The position numbers and the translations under genes are program-made. Source: Shewanella sp. c952 (GTDB lineage: Bacteria > Pseudomonadota > Gammaproteobacteria > Enterobacterales > Shewanellaceae). From it: 64,000 bases of DNA. Below the pieces are notes generated by a model. That model made no database searches. It was not told the DNA's origin and saw only the letters and a program-made list of their open reading frames with translations. This document shows positions 52,652 to 61,905 of this stretch, piece after piece. The stretch lies in the NCBI RefSeq assembly GCF_019654975.1, contig NZ_BPEW01000020.1, positions 27,726 to 91,725 on the forward strand. The letters run 5' to 3'. Positions within the stretch are counted from its first letter, which is position 1; each line of letters begins with the position of its first letter.

Positions 52652-54820
52652 CTACTCCACCCAATGCAATACATCACGGATAATCGACCAGCGCGGCTGT
52701 TTTTCGACGGCGCCTTGCCCGAGCATCCAATAGTTATAGATTTGATCTTGATGGCCATCGACTTTACGCAGCCTTTGCCAATTGTTGACATAATTGAGTA
52801 AGGATTGGTTTGATTGCGCCACTGCGTAAGCCACTGGGTAACGAGATTCCCCCTCTAGCAGCGCAATACCATAACCGGGGAAGAATAATGTCCAAGCAGA
52901 ACCTGCCTGGGCGCTAATAACCACCGCATCATACTTATTTTTTTTCTGCCTAAAAAAGTCTTTATAACCATCAATTTTGACGAATTTTACATTCGGGGCT
53001 AGCAAACTTGCATCTTCAATCGCGTCACTATGTTCCACATAGGCAATGGTAACGGGGCCCATTTCGAGGATTTTGTCGTTGCTCTTAAAGGTGTTGACTA
53101 GATGGTCTTTGGTCGCGAGCGCAAGGTTTAACTCTAGCACTGGGTCGGCATAACTCAGTGCATCCATTTGCTCGATATCCATCGCTAAACCAGACATGGC
53201 AATATCAAAGAATCCTGCGTCTAATGCCTGAGCGAGTTTGTTTTTTCTAAACGGAATAAATTCAACTTTTACATCGAGATCTTCAGCTAATTTGGTTGCC
53301 ATCGCGGTATCAAAACCAACCAAACGGCCTGAATTGTTGTAGTAGCTAAAGGGAACATTACTCGGTATGTAGCCGACTCTTAATATACCTCGACTACGGA
53401 TCTGTTTTATTCCTGCTATGGGCGTGTTCGGGGTTGTGCCAATAATGGGAAATTGTTTGCTGACCTTAGTTGGAACCTTATCAGCCACTTGCATATTGGC
53501 AATCACACCACTGGTGGTTTCTGGGCTATGAATAAATAGTCCCATCCCGACGCGGCATACGACAAGTGTAAGCACTAAGCTGATACCAATGCCAAGCCCC
53601 ATTTTTATTAGCTGTGGAGGACGTATTATTAGGTTTTTTTCAAATAGTGCCGCGGTGAGTAGAGTTAGTACAAATAGATTCATCACTGCAGCAATGGAGT
53701 TAAATTTGCCTGTAATAAAGCCAGACATAACAAATAGCTGGAACAGGTCTGACGGTAAGTGAACTAAATCGAGCATAAAGGGGATGGCGACATACACACT
53801 GCCAAATAGAGACAACAGTCCACTGATAGAAAGTGATGGAATACTGCTAATATCCACCGGGGTGCCATTAAACCAGCCTGCAAACAATACAAACAGAATC
53901 ACAGTTAACTTGCCGATATTGGGGAAGGTAAAGGCAATAGGCACTAAAATTTCTATTAAGGTCGCACCATCTTCACTTAAGTTTTCATGCTCTCGCATGA
54001 CTTGCTTACACTCTTCCACGATAACGGGAATTACAATGAAAATGTTACCGGTAGCAAATGCTGTGACTAAGCTCGCTTTTGAGATCCGCAGTGCTTGGGC
54101 GAAAGTGATAGGTGTTAAGGAGGCAACAATCCAAGGTAAAATCCAAAATGTAAGCAATAAACACAGTACAAAGTAGCTGATCAAATATACCTGCATACTG
54201 GCAAACTCGTCGACCCCCATAGTCCCAGCAGCAGAAGCGGACATTGCAAAAATACCCACGGGCAGAATTTTCACTAAGCCACGAGTGATGCGGGAGAAAA
54301 TCTCGGAGCAGGTATGCATAAAGGTTAAAATTTGCTGTTTGTTTTCTCCCTGCATGCCAATAAGTGCGAGCCCCATGGCGATACTAAAAACAACCATCGC
54401 GGGAACGTAACCATCCGCCATAGACTCGAAAGGATTTGAGGGAATATAGAGTTTAAAGTAGTCGATCGGTGTCACGGGTTCGATGCTACTCGTGCTAAAG
54501 AAAGACGCAGACTCAACCACGGGGAAAGAGAGTGGCATCAGTGCTACGGTCAGTAAGCCTACTCCCCAAAGTAGTAGCATGATGATACCCGCTCGGCTAA
54601 AAATAAGCTTAGCGGTATTTTTTTGTAGCTTACCGATACCACCTACTAGAGATACGACGATATAAGGCAGAACAGTCATCTGCATCAGTAGAATGACACT
54701 AGTACCTATGGTGCCCATCCAGCCCACTGATTCACCAAAGAATAGACCGACGGCAAAACCAACAAACATGGCCACTAACATCTGGGTTGAGCTAGTCATA
54801 GATATTACTTTTTTTAGCAC
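52652..54820 (-). CDS. SLC1-type dicarboxylate/amino acid:cation symporter fused to a solute-binding domain
   Basis: A 722-residue protein. Residues about 1-425 are a symporter of the dicarboxylate/amino acid:cation type with eight helices and re-entrant loops (ATGNIFIVIPVIVEE). After a short linker, residues about 465-720 form a periplasmic binding protein of the SBP_bac_3 type: RGILRVGYIPSNVPFSYYNNSGRLVGFDTAMATKLAEDL, then FDIAMSGLAMD. Binding proteins normally serve ABC or TRAP systems, so a covalent link to an SLC1 carrier is unusual. The start is a GTG (54820); an ATG 7 codons later is possible. The ligand is probably an amino acid or dicarboxylate. Confidence 0.88.
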   Translation of the reverse strand: MLKKVISMTSSTQMLVAMFVGFAVGLFFGESVGWMGTIGTSVILLMQMTVLPYIVVSLVGGIGKLQKNTAKLIFSRAGIIMLLLWGVGLLTVALMPLSFPVVESASFFSTSSIEPVTPIDYFKLYIPSNPFESMADGYVPAMVVFSIAMGLALIGMQGENKQQILTFMHTCSEIFSRITRGLVKILPVGIFAMSASAAGTMGVDEFASMQVYLISYFVLCLLLTFWILPWIVASLTPITFAQALRISKASLVTAFATGNIFIVIPVIVEECKQVMREHENLSEDGATLIEILVPIAFTFPNIGKLTVILFVLFAGWFNGTPVDISSIPSLSISGLLSLFGSVYVAIPFMLDLVHLPSDLFQLFVMSGFITGKFNSIAAVMNLFVLTLLTAALFEKNLIIRPPQLIKMGLGIGISLVLTLVVCRVGMGLFIHSPETTSGVIANMQVADKVPTKVSKQFPIIGTTPNTPIAGIKQIRSRGILRVGYIPSNVPFSYYNNSGRLVGFDTAMATKLAEDLDVKVEFIPFRKNKLAQALDAGFFDIAMSGLAMDIEQMDALSYADPVLELNLALATKDHLVNTFKSNDKILEMGPVTIAYVEHSDAIEDASLLAPNVKFVKIDGYKDFFRQKKNKYDAVVISAQAGSAWTLFFPGYGIALLEGESRYPVAYAVAQSNQSLLNYVNNWQRLRKVDGHQDQIYNYWMLGQGAVEKQPRWSIIRDVLHWVE

Positions 54821-55369
54821 AGGTTCCGTCCATTATTATTTTTAATTGGTTTAAAGTTTTTGAGCATAGAGTGCTGTGCTTTAAACATCATAAGTCGCTA
54901 GGGAAATCATCAATATTGGAATTATTTTTAACGCTAATAAAGTCATCGTTAAATTAGCAAGGGCACTGCTGGCATACGCTGTCAGCCGTTAATTATAGAT
55001 ATAGAACGGTTTAACTTTAAAGTAAATATTTTAAACTTTTACGATTAACCTTAACAAACTGATTTGCTAACCGCCTAATTTTCATTATCTACTCAAGTGA
55101 GCCGTTTATTGTTCTATTTTTGAATATCGACTATATGCATTTTGAAAACACTCTCCCACTCATTAAGATTAGCTTTTCTATTGCTGCCGTTAACGGCTAT
55201 GGCCTAATAGCTAAGGTTTATGGGAGCCACAGTTGTTAGCTAGCTCGCAAGTTTGCTAATAGTTGCTAGGCTTTAAACGACATTATGTTGGCATCTCTTG
55301 AACTCAGAATTCCCCTTTATCTAACTTAACGACCTCGATGCTGACTCACTCACTGAAAGGATGATAGGA
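54821..55369. other. Long AT-rich intergenic region
   Basis: About 550 bp between divergent genes. It should contain promoters for the symporter fusion and the secreted protein. I found no convincing gene, operator or RNA; small palindromes such as GTTAACGGCTA occur without clear meaning. Confidence 0.4.
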
Positions 55370-56140
55370 ATGAAAAATATTCTATTAAAGATAATTGTTG
55401 GCAGTTGGTTGCTGACAATGGGCTTGAGCAACGTGGCTTTAGCAGCTCACCATAAACCTGATTCGTTGGCTGACGTATGGGTTATGGTACCTAATCAAGG
55501 CCAACAAGCAGCATTTGAAAAAGCATTTGTTAAACATATTCAGTTTCGAGCCAGTAAGGGCGATCCGCGAGCGTGGAAAGTTTATCGGCCAGCGATTGGC
55601 ACGGGCATGGATAGGTATATCATTCGTTACTGTTGTACCAAATGGAACGATGTAGATGGCTACCAGAAATGGCAAGCAGATAACAAAATTCTCGATGATT
55701 GGTACGCCAATGTGGCGCAGTATATAAATCATTACGAGCACTTTTACAGTCGTATTGATATGAAAAATAGCCACTGGCCCAAAGATAGTAAAGGTTTCAA
55801 GTATTTTGCAGTGACAAACTATCAAGCGAAAATGGGCAAAGCTAAATCAATCGCTGACGGAAAGAAGTTGCTTAGCGACAACGCTAAAGCGATGAAGTGG
55901 CCTTATTTATGGTCATGGGGCAATGCTATTGGTGGAGAAGGAGAGCTATCTCTTGTCATCCCTTATAAGAATTATGCTGAGATGACTCCACCGGATAAAT
56001 CATTTTCAGAGGCATTAGCGACCCATATGGGGGATGAAGCTAAAGCGGGGGCAGCGTTAAAAGCTTGGTCTGAGAATTTTCACTCGACGACCTACACGGT
56101 TTATCGAATCGTTGATGAGTTATCGATGAAAGACAAGTAG
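55370..56140 (+). CDS. Exported hypothetical protein, possible dimeric alpha/beta-barrel
   Basis: A 256-residue protein with a signal peptide (to about NVALAA). The mature part seems to hold two similar alpha/beta segments (DVWVMVPNQGQQAAFEKAF and later WSWGNAIGGEGELSLVIPYKNYAEM), as in antibiotic-monooxygenase-like folds. Aromatic residues are frequent. ATG 55370 is preferred because AAAGGA lies 8 bases upstream. No function known. Confidence 0.6.
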   Translation: MKNILLKIIVGSWLLTMGLSNVALAAHHKPDSLADVWVMVPNQGQQAAFEKAFVKHIQFRASKGDPRAWKVYRPAIGTGMDRYIIRYCCTKWNDVDGYQKWQADNKILDDWYANVAQYINHYEHFYSRIDMKNSHWPKDSKGFKYFAVTNYQAKMGKAKSIADGKKLLSDNAKAMKWPYLWSWGNAIGGEGELSLVIPYKNYAEMTPPDKSFSEALATHMGDEAKAGAALKAWSENFHSTTYTVYRIVDELSMKDK

Positions 56141-56182
56141 TGTTAATTGAAGAAGCACTTAATAAAGCCGCTTTGCGGCTAT

Positions 56183-56448
56183 ATACCAATTGCATTAAGT
56201 ATTTGACCAGTTCAGAGCCCCTCAGTCTTTTCAATTCAAAGCGCATTGGTAAAGAAATGGTTATTCCCTTTTAAGCCAATGCAAAGCAGAAGTGGAAAGA
56301 CTGAGGGGCTCACGTAGTGCGGGTTTCAAAATGCTGTAAGCTTCGCTATGAGATTTGGATATAGAATAACTATTAGCTCAAATCCCACTACTTGCCTACA
56401 GCGCTTTGAATTCCCGCTGAATGGTCAAACTTTTAATGCAATTGGTAT
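56183..56448. mobile_element. MITE-like element, family B, with nested inverted repeats
   Basis: A 266-bp unit with long terminal inverted repeats: ATACCAATTGCATTAA, three differing bases and TTTGACCA on the left match the right end in reverse complement. Inside, a perfect 16-bp repeat (56215-56230 with 56296-56311) encloses GCATTGG/CCAATGC (56243-56249 with 56276-56282). A third hairpin pairs CGGGTTTCAAA with TTTGAATTCCCG further right. If CCAATTG is the outer end, TA flanks both sides. No transposase is encoded. It lies just after a secreted-protein gene and before a LysR gene that converges with it. Confidence 0.8.
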
Positions 56449-56462
56449 TATTCTTTTACAAC

Positions 56463-57359
56463 CTATGCTAACCGCTCAGCTGCCAGATCGATAAATGCTC
56501 TCACTTTCGGTGATAGGTGTTTTCGGCTAGGGTAGATCACATACACATCAACAGTCGTCGTTGGAAAGTCTTCAAACAGCACTTCGAGCTGATTGCCCTG
56601 TAAAGCTTCCTGCATATAAAACAGTGGTAACCTCGCCACCCCATGCCCCTCTAAAGCCATCGAAAGCTGCATATGACCATTATTACAGAGGACTTTAGGC
56701 CGTATATCAACATAGAAAGGTTTGCCATCCTTTTCTACATAATCCCAGCGACTGGGGGATTTTAGGTTGGAGTAACAGATCCCATTATGAGTCGCTAGCT
56801 CTCGCGGATGATAAGGCTTTCCGTGACGTGAAATATACGTTTTTGAGGCTACAGTGAAAGCGCCGCAGCTGTATAGTTTACGGCAGATAAGACTAGATTC
56901 ATCCAGTTGCGAGGATGCTCTGATAGCCAGATCGTAACCATCGGCAATCACATCAGTGCGATTATCACTTAAGTCTAACTCTAGGCTGACATTAGGATAA
57001 AGCTGCAGGTATTCAGAGATAATAGCTTTGAGATGAGCTTGGGCAAAACCGATGGGACAACTAAGTTTTAGAACGCCTTTCGGACTTACTTCGTGCTGTG
57101 TTATCAAGCCTACCGCTAGTTCAGCATCGCTGATTAGTTGCAGGCATTGTTGGTAATAGGCGTCACCTTCAGGGGTCAAGCCAATTGAGCGCGTGGTGCG
57201 ATTGAGTAATCTAACACCAAGCCGAGCTTCTAGCTTATTGACCTCTTTGCTCACATATGAGGTTGAGTGACCTAATGCATCCGCTGCAGCTGAAAAGCCG
57301 CCGCTCTTAACTACTTGGGTAAATATCACCACACCGTCAAAAAGTTTATTCATAGTCAT
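56463..57359 (-). CDS. LysR family transcriptional regulator
   Basis: A 298-residue regulator with an N-terminal winged helix-turn-helix (KSGGFSAAADALGHSTSYVSKEVNKLEARLGVRLLNRTTRSIGLTPEG) and a LysR substrate-binding domain. It is divergent from an NAD(P)H-dependent flavin reductase gene, which it probably controls. The three-residue pattern YVSKEVN in the helix is typical of the AaeR/DsdC-like group that acts on nearby oxidoreductases. Confidence 0.88.
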   Translation of the reverse strand: MTMNKLFDGVVIFTQVVKSGGFSAAADALGHSTSYVSKEVNKLEARLGVRLLNRTTRSIGLTPEGDAYYQQCLQLISDAELAVGLITQHEVSPKGVLKLSCPIGFAQAHLKAIISEYLQLYPNVSLELDLSDNRTDVIADGYDLAIRASSQLDESSLICRKLYSCGAFTVASKTYISRHGKPYHPRELATHNGICYSNLKSPSRWDYVEKDGKPFYVDIRPKVLCNNGHMQLSMALEGHGVARLPLFYMQEALQGNQLEVLFEDFPTTTVDVYVIYPSRKHLSPKVRAFIDLAAERLA

Positions 57360-57533
57360 ATGGAAACAGTCATTATCAATTCAGGTTATTAATTACTTAT
57401 GAGTTGTAATATACACTGCTCCCTATCGAGTTGTCGCTCAAAACTTAGGCTTGTTGCTATTGGTTTCGCTGACAATTTAACGCTTTTACGCTGCAGGATT
57501 AACTGCAGAGACAACGGAATAAAGGATCAGAAT

Positions 57534-58058
57534 ATGAAACTATTAGCATTTGCAGCCAGCAGCAGTAGCAAGTCAATCAACAAACAGTTAGCAACTTATG
57601 CAGCCTCATTGGTAGAGGGCGCTGAAGTTGAGGTCTTAGACATAAACGATTATGAAATGCCGATTTTTAGCCAAGATAGAGAGGAGCAGTTGGGCCAGCC
57701 TGAACTCGCACAACAGTTTTTTGCCAAGTTAGGCGAAGCTGATGGGATTATCATCTCCTTTGCTGAACATAACGGCTCATACACCGCCGCTTATAAGAAT
57801 TTGTTTGACTGGACCTCACGCATCGATATGAAAGTTTTCCAAAACAAACCTATGGTGTTGCTTGCTACATCACCAGGCCCAGGTGGCGCGGCATCTGTAT
57901 TGGCCGCAGCCTCGGGTTCAGCCCCATATTTTGCTGCAGACGTAAAAGGGAGCCTATCTATTCCTAGCTTTTTCGATAATTTTGATATGGAGCAGCAAAC
58001 GCTTAGAAATCCAGAATTGAAAGCCTCCCTTGTTGCTGCGCTGGCTGGACTGAAGTAA
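57534..58058 (+). CDS. NAD(P)H-dependent FMN reductase
   Basis: A 174-residue flavodoxin-fold reductase (FMN_red family). It has AASSSSKSINKQLATYAASL as the FMN phosphate loop, DINDYEMPIFSQDRE, SFAEHNGSYTAAYKNLFDW for flavin binding, and LATSPGPGGAASVL. It may reduce quinones, azo compounds or chromate as relatives do. ATG 57534 has AAGGATCAG upstream. A LysR regulator is divergent. Confidence 0.9.
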   Translation: MKLLAFAASSSSKSINKQLATYAASLVEGAEVEVLDINDYEMPIFSQDREEQLGQPELAQQFFAKLGEADGIIISFAEHNGSYTAAYKNLFDWTSRIDMKVFQNKPMVLLATSPGPGGAASVLAAASGSAPYFAADVKGSLSIPSFFDNFDMEQQTLRNPELKASLVAALAGLK

Positions 58059-58084
58059 GCGAGTTAGCGACCTTACAGCGTGAT

Positions 58085-58115
58085 AAATAGCCTGGCTTTG
58101 ATAGTCAGGCTATTT
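58085..58115 (+). terminator. Probable terminator of the FMN reductase gene
   Basis: AAATAGCCTG and CAGGCTATTT form a 10-bp stem with an 11-base loop. The T run is short, so strength is moderate. Confidence 0.55.
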
Positions 58116-58353
58116 GGTTGAAGCTACAACTATCCTTTCGCTATATTCTATGGCACAGAATCATTAGCCCCGTTTATCGTTATTTTTGTTGGTCGTATTG
58201 TGACCGGTTACGCAGTATTGCTTTTGTTCCAATGCTAAAAGTTGTCTTTGTATTTCATGTTTCTAGCCCATCTAACTTTGTGATTTTGGTCGCTGGTAAC
58301 ATTTCAATTGGGTTTATTCACCCGGAGAAGGCGCTAGCACAAGGACAACACTA

Positions 58354-59430
58354 ATGCTTAAGCAAATTAGTCGGCTCGATTATTTCACCTTGCAGGTTTT
58401 TATTGGGCTCGTTGATTTAAAAAATGGCAGTGCAGTGGCAGCAAAACTCAGTACTAGTCAGTCGAAAGTCAGCCGTGCCCTGACAACGATGAGAGATGTA
58501 TTGGGCGATGAGCTATTTGTCAGGCAAAAGTATGGATTTGAACCTAATCAAATTGCGTTAAAAATCACACCAATGGTACGAACCATATTAGAGCAACTTG
58601 ATAAAATTATTGAAACAACGTTAGATAAAAAAGATGCGCCTTATGAACTTACTTTTGCGGCAAACGAGCACTGGTCGTTAACTGTTCTTAACTGCATCCA
58701 ACAGTCGTGCCGCTGTGTTACTGGTGGTGTTTATGTCAATGTGCAGCCCTGGTCAGAGACGGTCAGTCAACGCCTATGCCAAGGAAAAATCGATTGCTCT
58801 ATCTCTATAGAGCCAGTCAATCACCCTATGGTAACCGACACTAAAATAGGTGATATCAGCCACTTCTTTATTGTTGCTAGAACTGGACACCCTATTTTAA
58901 GTTCACCTGAGCCGCTTAAGGCTATCTTTGATTATAAAATTGCCTTGGTAAACTCTAACCTTCAGTCCCATCAGTTACATCGCATTGAGGAGTATGCGCA
59001 AGTTGCAGATATTGATATTAAAGTGGTGCTTAAAAGCCCTAGTGTGCGCATGGTTGTTGATCATGTGAGTATGACTGATGATGTTGCCATATTGGTTTCT
59101 GCAATGACTTATTATTATTTCGAAAATAGAAAGGACGTTGATTTCTTAGATATCTCGAATGCATGGAAATCGACTCAGGCTTTAAAATCTGATAGCTACT
59201 ACTTGCACAGCCATCAAAGTGTCATGCCACCAATGGTTAACTGTTTGAAAAACTTATTGGGCGATAAACTGATTGAGATGCAGAGCCATTTTGAAAATAT
59301 CAATACCGGCAATAATTCTCCAGCCCCCTTAATGACCTGCTGTACTAATAATGACTGCACTGCCACTAAGTGTAATGTTGACTGCTTACAGCGTACCTGT
59401 GCAACAGCCAACAATAGTGTTACTGAGTGA
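58354..59430 (+). CDS. LysR family regulator with Cys-rich C-terminal tail
   Basis: A 358-residue LysR-type protein, longer than the usual 300. The N-terminal helix-turn-helix is NGSAVAAKLSTSQSKVSRALTTMRDVLGDELFVRQKYGF; a substrate-binding domain follows to about residue 310. The last 30 residues hold six Cys (329, 330, 335, 340, 344, 349) in the pattern CC-x4-C-x4-C-x3-C-x4-C, which could bind a metal or form redox disulfides. It converges with another LysR gene and lies before an NrfBCD-type cluster. The next upstream frame (58118) looks spurious. Confidence 0.85.
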   Translation: MLKQISRLDYFTLQVFIGLVDLKNGSAVAAKLSTSQSKVSRALTTMRDVLGDELFVRQKYGFEPNQIALKITPMVRTILEQLDKIIETTLDKKDAPYELTFAANEHWSLTVLNCIQQSCRCVTGGVYVNVQPWSETVSQRLCQGKIDCSISIEPVNHPMVTDTKIGDISHFFIVARTGHPILSSPEPLKAIFDYKIALVNSNLQSHQLHRIEEYAQVADIDIKVVLKSPSVRMVVDHVSMTDDVAILVSAMTYYYFENRKDVDFLDISNAWKSTQALKSDSYYLHSHQSVMPPMVNCLKNLLGDKLIEMQSHFENINTGNNSPAPLMTCCTNNDCTATKCNVDCLQRTCATANNSVTE

Positions 59431-59457
59431 GCTTTGAATACAGCCACTAATCGATAG

Positions 59458-60438
59458 TTAGTGCAGACTGTGGCTAACAATATGATTAATCGCCTTGCTT
59501 ATATCATCTAACGTGCTCGAACGGTTTGACTTTGCCTTTACTAAATAAATGGTAGGGTGAGGTTGAGACAAGTAGAGTCTGTTGGTTTCCATTTCAGATA
59601 AGCAACACACATGCAAACCTGGTAATAGATTACTGTGCTCATAAACCTTGCTATAGGGCAGTAGTGCCAAGTGATCTGTCTGTGCTAGAAGAGGTTGTAA
59701 GTCGTGAAAACTTAGATTGCTGTTAAAGTTATCGGTATTAGCTAGTCGACATTGGATATGATGTTGCTGGCAGTAAAATATAAAAGGATCAACGGAGGTC
59801 GGAGTTGCTAAGTCTTGTGCGCTGACATAGGGATAGTCAGCAATGGTATCTAAATCCAAATCTCGTTTTAGAATAGGGTGCAAGGCGTCGCTTACAAGGT
59901 ACATATGGTTTAGCTTTTGTAAAGGGGTTATCTCTAATGCATTGGCATAAAACTGCAGTAATTCATGATTCGATTCTGTGACAATAGCAACATCTAAGGC
60001 TCCAGACTCTATGTCGGCAAAGGTATTAATTGATTGAGTGTGTAGCTTGTAACTTACATGAATTTCAGACTGCTCAATAGCTTGGTTAAGCTGCTGATGA
60101 AGGTGTTGAGCTAACATATCGCTGGCATATATATTGACTCGTTGGCTACCCAAAGCCGTTACAGATGTTGATAGCTGTTGTAAGTGATCTGAACACTGTA
60201 AAAGTTCTTTCGCGATAGGGTAGAGCTGTTGGGTAAACTCGTTTGGGACGAGCCCATGTTTCTTCCTAATAAATAAAGGGTTATTAAATATGAGTCTTGC
60301 ATTTTGTAGGCAGCGACTTACTTTTGGTGCAGGAATATTCATTTTCTTTGCAACGTATGTTGCTGAATGCTGCTCATATAAATTAACGAGAATGCTAATG
60401 CTAAGTATGTCTAGATTTTCAATAGTTATATTTTGCAT
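59458..60438 (-). CDS. LysR family transcriptional regulator
   Basis: A 326-residue regulator. The helix-turn-helix is SATYVAKKMNIPAPKVSRCLQNARLIFNNPLFIRKKHGLVPNE, and the rest is a LysR-type sensor domain. Its HTH arrangement resembles that of the neighbouring Cys-tailed LysR, and the two genes converge, suggesting related proteins. It is divergent from the DUF2726-like gene and the nrf-type operon and may control them. Confidence 0.85.
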   Translation of the reverse strand: MQNITIENLDILSISILVNLYEQHSATYVAKKMNIPAPKVSRCLQNARLIFNNPLFIRKKHGLVPNEFTQQLYPIAKELLQCSDHLQQLSTSVTALGSQRVNIYASDMLAQHLHQQLNQAIEQSEIHVSYKLHTQSINTFADIESGALDVAIVTESNHELLQFYANALEITPLQKLNHMYLVSDALHPILKRDLDLDTIADYPYVSAQDLATPTSVDPFIFYCQQHHIQCRLANTDNFNSNLSFHDLQPLLAQTDHLALLPYSKVYEHSNLLPGLHVCCLSEMETNRLYLSQPHPTIYLVKAKSNRSSTLDDISKAINHIVSHSLH

Positions 60439-60833
60439 GCTGAACTCCTCACTATTTCAATCTTTAATATTAACCATACACCAATTGTTATGTTCGGTAA
60501 AATAATAATTGAACATACCTGTTTAATTTATTAATATATTCCGCGCTGGTTTTTAATATCAGCAACTATAGTTACCTCCTTAACCTTTGCGCTGCTAACA
60601 ATTTGTTTTTAATCGATTTGTTTTAATTGTCTTTTAGTGTGAAGTTTGAGTTTCTATATTTTGATAACGTCATATCTACTTTCTGCATATCTGAAATTAT
60701 TAATATCTATAATTGATTCTGTGATTGCTTATTGATTTATATATAATGATTTTTATATTTGTTGCTAACAGTTTTTTAAGGCGTAATAATTATATCGAAA
60801 ATTAAAAAGTAAGTAAGAACTTGGAGGTTTATT
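60439..60833. other. AT-rich divergent promoter region
   Basis: About 395 bp, strongly AT-rich, between a LysR gene and the DUF2726-like gene. It should contain promoters for both. A TGTGATTG half site near 60720 resembles half of a CRP site. No gene or RNA seen. Confidence 0.4.
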
Positions 60834-61337
60834 ATGAATGCCACAGTGATATTCAGTTATGCTTTTATATACTTTGTTTTATTTCTGATTGTTCCTCTCG
60901 TAATCGTAACTTTTGTAATGACATGCATTAAGTTTTTTAAAGCCAGTGAAGTTGAGATGGTAGGTGCTGAAATTAGTATTAAGCCTCATCTGCTTGACAA
61001 AGAGTCAATGCTTTTTTTGAAGAGCTTAAAGGAGATTGCTAATAAACGTTACGATGTGCTTTATGGAGCATCATTGGTCAATGTAGTTGATATTGACGAC
61101 GCGGTGAGGAATCACGAAGAGGTTGAAGACTTTATGGAGCATTGTCACCTTGATTATGTCGTTGTCGACAACGAGTCATCTTCAGTTAAATTGGTGATTA
61201 GCAATCCTGATGAAAGCTCCCCTGAGCAAGCTAAGTTTATTGAGAAGTGCTTAGACTATATTGGTGTGCAATTCATCAAATTAGATAAACACCAACAGTG
61301 CGATGAAGCCCTAATAAAGACCGCGCTCGCCGCATAA
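60834..61337 (+). CDS. Membrane-anchored DUF2726-like protein
   Basis: A 167-residue protein with one N-terminal transmembrane helix (about residues 8-32) and a soluble part. The order PHLLDKESMLFLKSLKE, GASLVNVVDID, LDYVVVDNESSSVKLVI and CLDYIGVQFIKLD is reminiscent of DUF2726, a nuclease-like fold of unknown function. GGAGG lies 6-7 bases before the ATG. It lies 84 bp before the cytochrome gene of the nrf-type cluster but seems unrelated in function. Confidence 0.6.
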   Translation: MNATVIFSYAFIYFVLFLIVPLVIVTFVMTCIKFFKASEVEMVGAEISIKPHLLDKESMLFLKSLKEIANKRYDVLYGASLVNVVDIDDAVRNHEEVEDFMEHCHLDYVVVDNESSSVKLVISNPDESSPEQAKFIEKCLDYIGVQFIKLDKHQQCDEALIKTALAA

Positions 61338-61421
61338 TCTAGTCCGACATGGCGCCAAATGAACAGATTTGGCGCTTATCCCATATCTTTTGCTATTCAC
61401 CTGCTGGTGTAAGGTTTTGTG

Positions 61422-61895
61422 ATGTCAATGACTAACCGTTACGGCGTTTCTGTTATCTATATCATTTGGTTCCTGCTCTTGTGGTTGAGTTTTCCTGACT
61501 TCCCTGTTGCTGCTGAAGTGAGAGATATCGACACTAGCCACTGTTTAAAATGTCATAAACGCAATGGCAAGATGCTGGGTTTGCATGCAAACCAAGGGCT
61601 AGCAATTGCCTGTGAAGATTGCCATGGCGAAAAAGGTAAGCATCCTAGAAAAGGTTCGACAATCATTGCTTATGGCATGGAAAGCGATACTGAAATCAGG
61701 GTACAAGTAGGGCAGTGTTTAGCTTGTCATGATCATGAAACGCTTGCGCTGGCGCATTGGACCCATAATGTGCATGCGACGCGAGTATCTTGTGCTCAAT
61801 GCCATCAACTTCATAGCGAAACGGATCCGGTTTTGATGCTCATTGGCCCAGCAATGAGCCAATCATGTGCTAAATGTCATCAAGATAATCATTAG
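61422..61895 (+). CDS. nrfB: NrfB-like pentaheme cytochrome c
   Basis: A 157-residue periplasmic cytochrome with a signal peptide (to about VAAEV) and five CxxCH motifs: CLKCH, CEDCH, CLACH, CAQCH and CAKCH. In E. coli NrfB passes electrons from the NrfCD quinol module to nitrite reductase NrfA. ATG 61422 has AAGG 7 bases upstream and is preferred over a GTG one codon earlier. nrfC follows after 10 bases. Confidence 0.85.
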   Translation: MSMTNRYGVSVIYIIWFLLLWLSFPDFPVAAEVRDIDTSHCLKCHKRNGKMLGLHANQGLAIACEDCHGEKGKHPRKGSTIIAYGMESDTEIRVQVGQCLACHDHETLALAHWTHNVHATRVSCAQCHQLHSETDPVLMLIGPAMSQSCAKCHQDNH

Positions 61896-61905
61896 GAGAC
61901 ACAAC

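Noticed and set aside
56183..56448. CRISPR or tRNA-like RNA in the strongly folded region
   Set aside because: The repeats are inverted, not direct and spaced, and no cloverleaf or acceptor stem fits; a MITE explains it better.
58118..58354. 78-codon frame before the Cys-tailed LysR gene
   Set aside because: Composition is unlike a real protein, there is no good ribosome binding site, and it starts in the arm of a terminator.
60715..60730. CRP-like half site TGTGATTG
   Set aside because: No matching second half at the required spacing.
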